DNA of 64,000 bases from Comamonadaceae bacterium (GTDB lineage Bacteria; Pseudomonadota; Gammaproteobacteria; Burkholderiales; Burkholderiaceae_C), in NCBI GenBank assembly GCA_947476285.1, contig CANJPU010000027.1, forward strand, positions 1-64,000. The letters are read 5' to 3'. Position numbers and translations under genes: made by a program. Position 1 is the first letter of the stretch; the number at the start of each line of letters is the position of its first letter. Positions 30,164 through 37,634 of the stretch are shown here, piece by piece. The notes beneath the pieces were generated by a model. That model worked only from the letters and a program-made list of their open reading frames with translations, did no database searches and was not told the origin of the DNA.

Positions 30164-31228
30164 TCACGAGAGCACCTCGTCCACCAGTCCCCATTCGGCG
30201 GCGGTCAACGCACCGATTGTCTGGCCGCTCAGCATGAGGTAGGCGGCCCGCCAGCGTCCGATGCGTCGGGGAATCGACACCGTGCCTCCGGCACCAGGCA
30301 ACAGCCCCATGCCCAGCTCGGGCAGGCGCAAGAAAGTGTCCCGGTGGGCGGACACCTGATGCGCAAAGGCGGCGAGCTCTGCCCCGGCGCCCACACACGC
30401 ACCGTGCAGCGCGACCCGCAGCCGACGCGCGCACAAGTGGAGCCGCCACGCGACGCTGGATTCCAGGCGCACCAGGTGCGAAGCCACCGGCTCCCGTGCC
30501 AGGCCGAATTCGCAGAGATCTCCGCCGCTGCAGAACGAGGCGCCGCGACCGGTCATGTGAATCTGCACGCGCCCATCCACGAGCGCCAGCTCAAGGCATT
30601 CGAGCAAGTCGTCACGCATGCGCCGACTCAGCGCATTGTGACGAACGGGGTCGTTGAGAACCAGGTGCAGAACGTCACCTTCACGCCGCATGTCGACCAG
30701 AGCTTCCTCGCCCGTCTCCGGTCGCACCGCAGGCTGATCGCCACGCCGACCCAGCCAGGCCGAGAACTCAGGCCCACTCTGCAGTAACGAGTAAGCCTGC
30801 GATTCGCGCTCCAGTCCCTGCCGCGTGTCGCTGCCAGCGGACGCCCGCAGGAGTGAGGCCAGGATCAGAGCGGCACGCGGGCACGACAGGATGCGCATTT
30901 CGAGGTCTTGGCAGGCCTTGGCGATGTCATCCACTTGAACGGCCATTTTCGACTGAACCGGACTTTCCGACAGGCAGAAGTCGAGCCCACCGATGGCTTG
31001 CGCCTCGCAGCGGCTTGCAGGAGGGTGGATGCCCACCAGGATGCGTCCGCAAGCCTGCTGGGCCAGGCACGCCAGCACGTCGTCGTCATGTGCAGTCGTG
31101 CTGTCCGTGAGGTCCGTGAGGTCCACGAAGGCCATCGGAGCCTGCGGCTCGCCGTCCTGACCGAGCAGCGCAGTCGCGCTCAGCCAATCGCGAAGCTCGC
31201 TCCATCGAATACGCGCAGCGGCGGGCAT
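30164..31228 (-). CDS. Enoyl-CoA hydratase/isomerase family protein with N-terminal extension
   Basis: 354 residues. The crotonase core occupies about 175-354, with ASFCSGGDLCEFG near 230, HGACVGAGAELAAFA near 272 (two oxyanion-hole segments) and LPELGMGLLPGAGGT near 297. The Glu in PELGMG is in the catalytic position. The first ~170 residues have no family I recognise. It lies 13 bases after a CaiB gene in the same array. It probably hydrates an enoyl-CoA made there. Confidence 0.8.
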   Translation of the reverse strand: MPAAARIRWSELRDWLSATALLGQDGEPQAPMAFVDLTDLTDSTTAHDDDVLACLAQQACGRILVGIHPPASRCEAQAIGGLDFCLSESPVQSKMAVQVDDIAKACQDLEMRILSCPRAALILASLLRASAGSDTRQGLERESQAYSLLQSGPEFSAWLGRRGDQPAVRPETGEEALVDMRREGDVLHLVLNDPVRHNALSRRMRDDLLECLELALVDGRVQIHMTGRGASFCSGGDLCEFGLAREPVASHLVRLESSVAWRLHLCARRLRVALHGACVGAGAELAAFAHQVSAHRDTFLRLPELGMGLLPGAGGTVSIPRRIGRWRAAYLMLSGQTIGALTAAEWGLVDEVLS

Positions 31229-31241
31229 GACGGCTGCTGCG

Positions 31242-32447
31242 TCAGATCACGCCCAGTCGCGCCAGCCCGTCCAACTGCTCGTCGCTCATGGCCAACTCGC
31301 GCTTGAGCACGCTGCGCGTGTCCCTGCCCAAGGCGCCTCCCGCGCGCGACACCCGCCCCGGCGTTTCGGTGAGCTTCGGAATGACGCCGCGCATCGCCAT
31401 CTCGCCAATGTCATCGGTCTGTACCCGGATGATCTGCTCTCGCGCAGCATAGTGCGCGTCCTTCATGATGTCCTCCATGGAATAGAGCTTGCCCGCCGGC
31501 ACGCTGGCCTGGGTGAGTAGGGACACCAGTGGGCCATGGTCCATGGACAGAGCCCAGTCTTGCACGATGCCCTCGATCTCGTTGCGCACGCGAATGCGTT
31601 CCTGGTTGGTGCGAAAGCGCGGCTCATCAAGCAGATCGGGCCGGCCCATGGCGTGGGCAAGGCGAGTGAAAAGTTCGTCGCTGCTGCAGGCGATCGCGAT
31701 CCATGCGCCATCCCGTGTCTTGAAGTGCGTGTGAGGCGCGGCGCTGGGATTTTCGGCGCCGCATGGCCCCCGCACCTCGCCGCGCTTGTCAAAGACTTCG
31801 ACATGGTCCTCCAGCATATGGAAGACCGGCTCGAACAGTGCCAGGTCGACTTGTTGGCCTTCGCCGGTTGCCTCGCGGCTGCGCAGCGCCAGCATGGCAC
31901 CGAAGGCGGCGTAGATGCCTCCCAGGTAATCCGCGAGCGCGGCGACTCCTGGCAGCAGCGGCTTGCCACCCACCTCTCCCACCAGGTGCGTGAGCCCGCC
32001 GAAAGCCATCGCGGTGCGGGCTACCGAGGTGAGGTCCTTCAGCGGTCCTGTCTGTCCGAAGCCAGAGACGCTGACCATGATGAGCCGCAGATTGTCTGCC
32101 CGGAGGGTCTCGAAATCCAGCCCCCACTTGTTGAGTGTGCCGGGCCGGTAATTTTCGATCACGATGTCTGCCTCGCGGCACAGAGCCCGCACGATCGACT
32201 GCCCTTCGGCCTTGCGCATGTCAATGGTGATTGTTTCTTTGTTGCGCGATATGGTCCGCCAGTAGTAGCTGGTGCCCTCCTGTGAGGCGCCCAGGCGCCG
32301 CAGCGGATCGCCAATGAGCGGCATTTCCACCTTGATCACGTTGGCTCCGAAGTCACCGAACAGGGTGCCGCAATACGGACCCGCGATGAACACGGACAGG
32401 TCCAGAACTTTCACCCCCTCAAGGGGCCGCGGCTTTGGTTGGGTCAT
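31242..32447 (-). CDS. CaiB/BaiF family III CoA-transferase
   Basis: 401 residues, a normal CaiB/formyl-CoA-transferase-like protein that moves CoA from one acid to another. It has VKVLDLSVFIAGPYCGTLFGD at the start, the SYYWRTISRNKETITIDM region, a VSVSGFGQTGP motif near 150 and an ALLAL-type helix. The sequence is full length with no gaps. It sits 17 bases after the Bug gene and 13 bases before the hydratase. Confidence 0.92.
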   Translation of the reverse strand: MTQPKPRPLEGVKVLDLSVFIAGPYCGTLFGDFGANVIKVEMPLIGDPLRRLGASQEGTSYYWRTISRNKETITIDMRKAEGQSIVRALCREADIVIENYRPGTLNKWGLDFETLRADNLRLIMVSVSGFGQTGPLKDLTSVARTAMAFGGLTHLVGEVGGKPLLPGVAALADYLGGIYAAFGAMLALRSREATGEGQQVDLALFEPVFHMLEDHVEVFDKRGEVRGPCGAENPSAAPHTHFKTRDGAWIAIACSSDELFTRLAHAMGRPDLLDEPRFRTNQERIRVRNEIEGIVQDWALSMDHGPLVSLLTQASVPAGKLYSMEDIMKDAHYAAREQIIRVQTDDIGEMAMRGVIPKLTETPGRVSRAGGALGRDTRSVLKRELAMSDEQLDGLARLGVI

Positions 32448-32464
32448 GCGTTGTGCTCCTGCGC

Positions 32465-33424
32465 TCAGTCCTTGCCCAGGACCTTGCGGGAGTTGGCAAG
32501 GTCCACTCTCAGGTGCTTGGCGAACTCTTCCGGCCCAAGCAGCTCGGCCACCAGCGAAGCGCGCGACATGCGCTCTTGCACCTCCGGCATGGAGAAGGCC
32601 TTGGCGATCGCGCCGTGCAAGCGCTCCACGCGATCGCGTGGCGTGCCGGCGGGCGCGAGGAATCCGAACCAGACCTCGGCCGTGAAGCCCGGCTGCCCCA
32701 ACGCCTCCGCCAGTGTCGGTACATCTGCCAGCTTCGCAAGCCTGCGGCCTGAGCCGATTGCGATAGCGCGCAGCTTGCCCGCCTCAATGAGCGGCGCGGC
32801 GGCTGGCAACGAGATGAGCGAAGTCAGCACCACGGCAGAGGATATGTCGGTCATCGGCTGAGTAGCGGATTTGTACATCACTTCCTCGACCTTGAGTCCC
32901 GAAGCCTTCTTGATGAGGTTCATGTAAATCTGCGCTGGAGACCCTGCGCCAGGCGCTGAGAAAAACGCCTTGTCCTGGTTCGCTGCTGCGTAATCCTTCA
33001 GTTCCTGGAAGTTTCGTATCGGCAACTGCGGGGACACCACGAGGACCAGCGGCACAGCACCCACACGCGCGATCGGTGTAAAGCTGGTCAGCGGGTCGTA
33101 CGGGGGACTGGCCTGGAGCAGCGGGGCCACAGTGAAAGGAGGATTGGCGGCCATCACCATGGCGTAGCCGTCCTTGACCGCGCGCATGGCCGCTTGAGTG
33201 CCCACCACGCCCGCGGCGCCCTCGCGGTTGTCAATGATGACTGGCACTCCCAGGATGGACTGCAGCGCCTCGTTATAAATGCGGGCGATGACATCAATGC
33301 CGCTGCCGGCACTGAACGGGACGATCAAGTCAATCTTCTTGGCTGGGAAATCCTGCGCAAGGCTGGGTCCCTGACATGCAAGCGCCGCGATGAGGGCCGC
33401 CGTGATTCGAATCCATTTCTTCAT
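32465..33424 (-). CDS. Bug-type (TctC-like) periplasmic solute-binding protein
   Basis: 319 residues. A signal peptide covers about 1-23 (cleavage after SLAQ). The mature protein has the Bug family pattern: KKIDLIVPFSAGSGIDVIAR near 29, NREGAAGVVGTQAAM near 66, and KDGYAMVM. Bug proteins bind carboxylates and are very numerous in Comamonadaceae and other Burkholderiales. No TctA/TctB membrane genes are nearby, which is common. It may feed the CoA-ligase genes of the block. Confidence 0.92.
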   Translation of the reverse strand: MKKWIRITAALIAALACQGPSLAQDFPAKKIDLIVPFSAGSGIDVIARIYNEALQSILGVPVIIDNREGAAGVVGTQAAMRAVKDGYAMVMAANPPFTVAPLLQASPPYDPLTSFTPIARVGAVPLVLVVSPQLPIRNFQELKDYAAANQDKAFFSAPGAGSPAQIYMNLIKKASGLKVEEVMYKSATQPMTDISSAVVLTSLISLPAAAPLIEAGKLRAIAIGSGRRLAKLADVPTLAEALGQPGFTAEVWFGFLAPAGTPRDRVERLHGAIAKAFSMPEVQERMSRASLVAELLGPEEFAKHLRVDLANSRKVLGKD

Positions 33425-33462
33425 TTCTGTCTCCTTTTAATGGCGTGAAAGAAACTCCGCAG

Positions 33463-34524
33463 TCAGCGCCAGACATAGGTCTGGCGCGTGGAAAGGAGCG
33501 GGCGCCGCCCGGCAGCCGCTGGCGCCTCGGCCTCGAATCGGCTGTGGATGACCGCGAACACCAGAGGCCCGTCCTTGCCGTCCTTGACGTACAGGTCCTC
33601 GTAGCGGCTGAGCACACTGATTCGCTCCCCCATGCGTGCAAGAGAGAACATGGTGTGGTCGCTGCCGCCGTTGAGAAAGCGTTTGAGCGGCAGGTCCAGC
33701 GACTCCAAGCCCAAAATTGTGCTGAGCTGCCCGAATCCGTCGAAGTGCGGATCGGCGACGGCGGCGCTCAGAGGATCGGGCGTTCCCGCTGCACGGCGTA
33801 AGGCATGCAGCGGAAACAAAGGCGGTGCGACGATCTGGCCGAAGCGACCGGCTTGGGCGGCAGCATCGTCTGCGTACCAGGGATCAGGGTCCATGATGGC
33901 TTGTGCGAAACGCCGTATGGCCCCTCGCTCAACCGGCTCTGGCGCGTACTGCCGCTCGCTCCACTTACCCACTTGGCTTGTCTGGTGAGGCCCGAGGAGA
34001 CGGCTGGCCGCAGGAGACAGCGGGCTGCGGGCCACGGCGCACGGCACCGCGTCCTCAGTTGGCTGCAGCGGCTCGGGCACCGTGTCACCGCCACGCAGAG
34101 GCAGCATCACGACCGCCTCGCCAAGAGTGTTGGACGCATTTCCCGCGTCGCTGAGTTCCACCGAACACCGGACGAGGCCGAACCCAGTGCGACGCTCCAA
34201 GCCGATGACGCGGCCGCGTGCACCGAGCGTTGCGCCGCATGCATCCGTGCCGCGGTACTGGAACCGCAAGCTGCGCAGCCAGCCACCGCGTCCCGCCCAG
34301 TCCTTGAACAGCTGCGCGAGAACGTGCTGCTTCCAGGACCCGGCCACCACGACGTCAGGCAGGCCGTCGTGGCCCGTGGCAAACGGTGCGTCGTAGTGGA
34401 TGCGGTGCCAGTTCTCGATGGCGGCGGACCAGCGCATCAGGTGCATGGACGTCAGTGGCCCCTTCAATAGCGGGCCGACTTCCTGGCCCTGTTCGATGTC
34501 CTCGAAGAAAAGCTGTGTGCTCAT
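33463..34524 (-). CDS. MaoC-like double hot-dog dehydratase
   Basis: 353 residues from ATG 34524, which overlaps the acyl-CoA ligase stop by four bases. The N-terminal half is a hot-dog fold (FEDIEQGQEVGPLLKGPL, W..AIENWHRIHYD). The C-terminal half is another (ERGAIRRFAQAIMDPDPWY, APPLFPLHA), a dehydratase N-terminal-domain-like unit. Such pairs hydrate or dehydrate branched enoyl-CoAs. The order of halves is the reverse of that in the 36378 and 52322 proteins. It lies in the array between the ligase and the Bug gene. Confidence 0.78.
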   Translation of the reverse strand: MSTQLFFEDIEQGQEVGPLLKGPLTSMHLMRWSAAIENWHRIHYDAPFATGHDGLPDVVVAGSWKQHVLAQLFKDWAGRGGWLRSLRFQYRGTDACGATLGARGRVIGLERRTGFGLVRCSVELSDAGNASNTLGEAVVMLPLRGGDTVPEPLQPTEDAVPCAVARSPLSPAASRLLGPHQTSQVGKWSERQYAPEPVERGAIRRFAQAIMDPDPWYADDAAAQAGRFGQIVAPPLFPLHALRRAAGTPDPLSAAVADPHFDGFGQLSTILGLESLDLPLKRFLNGGSDHTMFSLARMGERISVLSRYEDLYVKDGKDGPLVFAVIHSRFEAEAPAAAGRRPLLSTRQTYVWR

Positions 34525-36062
34525 GGCCCCTGCGTCTCCTCTGTCTCCACTGCAGCGTCGGTGCTGCGAAACGCTTCCGCGACCTGCCTGCGCAGCAGCT
34601 TGCCCGTGCTCGTGTAGGGAAGTTGCGGCCAGAGCGCGATGCAGTCCGGCGTGCGCGCGCTTCGCACCACGCCGCGGACAAAACTGCGCAGTTCTTCTGT
34701 GCTCGGGTGGTGACCCGACCTGAGGACCACGGCCGCCACGATGCGTTGGCCCCACTGCGGATCAGCAATGCCTGCAACCGCTGCTTCGAGCACGCCCGGA
34801 TGCGTGAGCAGAACTTCCTCGATTTCAGCCGGTGCAATGTTTTCTCCACCACGAATGATCGTGTCGTCATGCCGGCCCTCGATGAACAGGTAGCCGTCTG
34901 GGTCCAGGTGCGCCTTGTCGCGGGTGTTGAACCAGCCGAGTGGGTCCAGGGCGGTTTCGCTGCCAAGATATTCACCCGAGACCTGCGGGCCACGCACCCA
35001 GAGCATTCCACTGCTCCCAGCCGCCAGGCTCGCACCCGCTTCATCGCGGATGTCGAGTTCGATGCCCTCAAGCGGACGACCTGCCGATCCGAGCCGCGCC
35101 CGGACGTGTTCCTGTGGGCTTGCCAACGCAGCGCGGTGGTCCTGGGGACCTAGCATCGCAATGGTCGAGCTCGTCTCTGTGAGCCCGTAGGCGTTGACGA
35201 AGTCCACGTGCGGCAGCAACTTCAGGGCGAGCTCCACCACGTTGCGTGCAAGCGCCGCTCCGCCATACGAGACAGTGCGCAGACTGTCCAGTTCGGGGTT
35301 CCCATCCAAGATCTTCAACTCATCGACGATGCGCGCTAGCATGGTCGGAACCAGCATGGCCTGTGAGACGCGCTGCGTGCGCGCCACATGCAGCCATTGC
35401 GTTGCACTGAAGTTATCGAGATAAGCGATTGTTCGCGTGGCGTAGATGTTGCTCAGCAGATTGCTCACACCGGCGATGTGGTACGGCGGCACGCTCACCA
35501 GCGCCATCTCGGACGCCTCGGCGCTCCCGAAATCCATGTTGGTGAAAATGTAGGAGCTCACATGCGAATGGCGAAGCACCGCGGACTTCGGTGCGGACGA
35601 AGTGCCGCTGGTTTGCAGGAGGATCGCAACACTGTCAGAGGCAGCTTCACCCAGCTCGATGTCTTGTTCCTGAGGCACCTGGAGTGCAACTCCGATCCAA
35701 TCGGCCGCCAGCGCGCACTGCCATCCCAGCCTTCGCAAGCGTTCGGCCGATGTGGCATCGCCAAGCAACATCGGGCGTGCCAGCGCCGCCAAGGCCGCGC
35801 TCAGTTGAGCATCCCCCAAGCGATAGTTCAAGGGCAGCAGCGGTACTCCCGCAGCAGCAGCCCCGAACACAGCCACCGCGAATGCGGGATGGTTCGCCCC
35901 CATGTAGACCACGTGGCTGGAACCGCCCGCGCGCACCTGCCGCGCTAGCGAGAGCGACATCTGCCGCAGGTCCTCGTAGCTGAGACGGGAATCTCCCCAA
36001 ACGATCGCGCAGCGGTCGGGCGTGGCGCAAGCAGCCATGTCCAAGAGCGTCCAGATCGACAT
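34521..36062 (-). CDS. AMP-forming acyl-CoA synthetase
   Basis: 513 residues from ATG 36062. It activates a carboxylic acid to its CoA thioester via an acyl-AMP. The ATP/AMP motif is LLQTSGTSSAPKSA near 150, the A5-like YGLTETSS near 290, the A8-like GRHDDTIIRGGENI near 395, and the late Lys is in the STGKLLRRQV tail. No targeting sequence is seen. It overlaps the MaoC gene by four bases and follows the small gene by ten bases. The substrate is not predictable. Confidence 0.92.
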   Translation of the reverse strand: MSIWTLLDMAACATPDRCAIVWGDSRLSYEDLRQMSLSLARQVRAGGSSHVVYMGANHPAFAVAVFGAAAAGVPLLPLNYRLGDAQLSAALAALARPMLLGDATSAERLRRLGWQCALAADWIGVALQVPQEQDIELGEAASDSVAILLQTSGTSSAPKSAVLRHSHVSSYIFTNMDFGSAEASEMALVSVPPYHIAGVSNLLSNIYATRTIAYLDNFSATQWLHVARTQRVSQAMLVPTMLARIVDELKILDGNPELDSLRTVSYGGAALARNVVELALKLLPHVDFVNAYGLTETSSTIAMLGPQDHRAALASPQEHVRARLGSAGRPLEGIELDIRDEAGASLAAGSSGMLWVRGPQVSGEYLGSETALDPLGWFNTRDKAHLDPDGYLFIEGRHDDTIIRGGENIAPAEIEEVLLTHPGVLEAAVAGIADPQWGQRIVAAVVLRSGHHPSTEELRSFVRGVVRSARTPDCIALWPQLPYTSTGKLLRRQVAEAFRSTDAAVETEETQGP

Positions 36063-36072
36063 CGGCCATTCC

Positions 36073-36381
36073 TCAATCGGAGGCGGGCAGCTTGCGCGGC
36101 CCCATTTGCTGCAAAGGCTCCGCTCCCAGCGAAAGGCTGCCTGCGCCACCCCGCACGCACAGCACCTCCAGGACTGCGCCGCTCTTCTCATAGCGCTTAC
36201 CCAGAAGTGTTCCGTCGGCAAACGCTGGGTCCATGGATGTCGGTGGCTCTTGTGCATCGCTGGCTGCCCGCATCGCCGTCCCGCCGCAGCGCAGATCCAC
36301 GTCGCCAGCTTGCGCGCGCACGACCACCACCTCCGTTTCGCACACGGCACTTCGCAGGCGCGCTCCTGGTTTCAGATTCAT
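36073..36381 (-). CDS. Small conserved-looking protein linked to the acyl-CoA synthetase
   Basis: 102 residues. The first half has a short beta-rich pattern (GARLRSAVCETEVVVVRAQAG then DVDLRCGG), which I have seen described as a hypothetical protein beside CoA-ligase genes in other bacteria. Two cysteines, in AVCETE and LRCGG, could bind a metal. The start overlaps the dehydratase gene stop by four bases. A regulatory or scaffolding role for the pathway is possible but not shown. Confidence 0.62.
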   Translation of the reverse strand: MNLKPGARLRSAVCETEVVVVRAQAGDVDLRCGGTAMRAASDAQEPPTSMDPAFADGTLLGKRYEKSGAVLEVLCVRGGAGSLSLGAEPLQQMGPRKLPASD

Positions 36382-37634
36382 TGTGCATCCTCGCGCGTGA
36401 CCGCACCACCCAGGTCGCGCGGGATGGGAAGTGGGACAAGACCGCTGGCTCGGGTGGGAAGCGCGACGGTTGCGGTGCCCACCGTCGTCACTTCACCACG
36501 CTGGTTGTCCGCATGAAGTTCCAGATCCACCAGCTTGTAGTCACCAACCACTCGCTTGCCCACGACACTTCCGCGCCACCAGAGCGTGTCTCCAAACAGA
36601 TTGGGACGCTTGAGGGTGGCCGAGAACTTGTGCAGCACGCCCTCGTCACCCATCCAATGGGTCACCAGGTTGCCACCCCAGGAAACCCGCTGAAAGCCCG
36701 AGTCGTAGGCGCCGCCCATGCCAATATCACCACCCACATCCGCCTCCAGGTGGCCACGGCCGGGCGATTGCTTCACCCCGGAATCCGAGATGTCGTAGTC
36801 CGCATGGCGCTGGCGATAGTGCACAGCGTCAGCATGGGCGCCCCCATAGGGGCGCGCACCCATCGCACCCGCGTAGAAGGCCACCATGTCGTTGGAGTTC
36901 AGTGGCCCCTTGACCACGGCGGGCAACTGCTCACCGACCTTCACGTCCTCGAAATAGCGAGGAACGGCACCACGGGGCGTCTCGCGCAGGATCTCGTTCT
37001 CGATGGCCTCGATCTCCTGCGCGGCATAGCGGTGTGGTGGCCTGCGCTCGTATTTCACCTTGCCTTCTTTCTTGAGCGCGGCGCCGCGCGGTGTGCGCGC
37101 ATTGCGTCCATAGGCCTCGGCGATGAGCAGCCCATCGGGGCGCTGGTAACGCGTATAGCCCGTCTGCAGCAGCCAACGGTTTGAGAAACGGCCGGTCTTC
37201 AAGTCCTGTGCGTGGAATGTCGTCACCGGACGGATCTCGTCTCCAAGGCGCACGACATCGTAGAAAGTCCAGTCCACGCCGGCATAGATCCATTGCAGTC
37301 CCGGCAGGCGCGGTGCGACGATCGTGTTGTCGAAGGCGAACAGGAACATCGGGGGCGCGATCAGCCCGCCCCAGCGTGTCTTGCTTGCGTACGCCGGGTC
37401 ACGGTAGAGTGGGTTGCGGTCGCCGATGCCTTCCACGAAATGGGCTATGGCGTCGCGCGTGGCCTGTGTCACCCACTGCATTCGGTCGCGCCGAAGCTGC
37501 GTGCCGAGCAGCGATGCCGCATCGGCGATCGCCGCATCGGTGAGCTCGCCCCATGGCTGTGCCACAGCCGGCTGTGCCTGCGTGGCTTGCGATTGTTCTT
37601 GTTCCATGGGCGTCTCGTCTCCTGTTCGGTTCAT
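36378..37634 (-). CDS. FAS1-like/MaoC double hot-dog dehydratase
   Basis: 418 residues. Residues 55-200 are a FAS1-type dehydratase hot-dog (RDAIAHFVEGIGDRNPLYRD, TRWGGLIAPPMFLFAFD). Residues 225-400 are a second hot-dog with the EDVKVGEQLP and LHKFSATLKRPNLFGDT segments. A paralogue with the same order is at 52322. Start ATG 37634 overlaps the upstream CoA-transferase stop; an inner ATG at 37607 is possible. It most likely (de)hydrates an acyl-CoA made by the neighbouring ligase. Confidence 0.85.
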   Translation of the reverse strand: MNRTGDETPMEQEQSQATQAQPAVAQPWGELTDAAIADAASLLGTQLRRDRMQWVTQATRDAIAHFVEGIGDRNPLYRDPAYASKTRWGGLIAPPMFLFAFDNTIVAPRLPGLQWIYAGVDWTFYDVVRLGDEIRPVTTFHAQDLKTGRFSNRWLLQTGYTRYQRPDGLLIAEAYGRNARTPRGAALKKEGKVKYERRPPHRYAAQEIEAIENEILRETPRGAVPRYFEDVKVGEQLPAVVKGPLNSNDMVAFYAGAMGARPYGGAHADAVHYRQRHADYDISDSGVKQSPGRGHLEADVGGDIGMGGAYDSGFQRVSWGGNLVTHWMGDEGVLHKFSATLKRPNLFGDTLWWRGSVVGKRVVGDYKLVDLELHADNQRGEVTTVGTATVALPTRASGLVPLPIPRDLGGAVTREDAQ

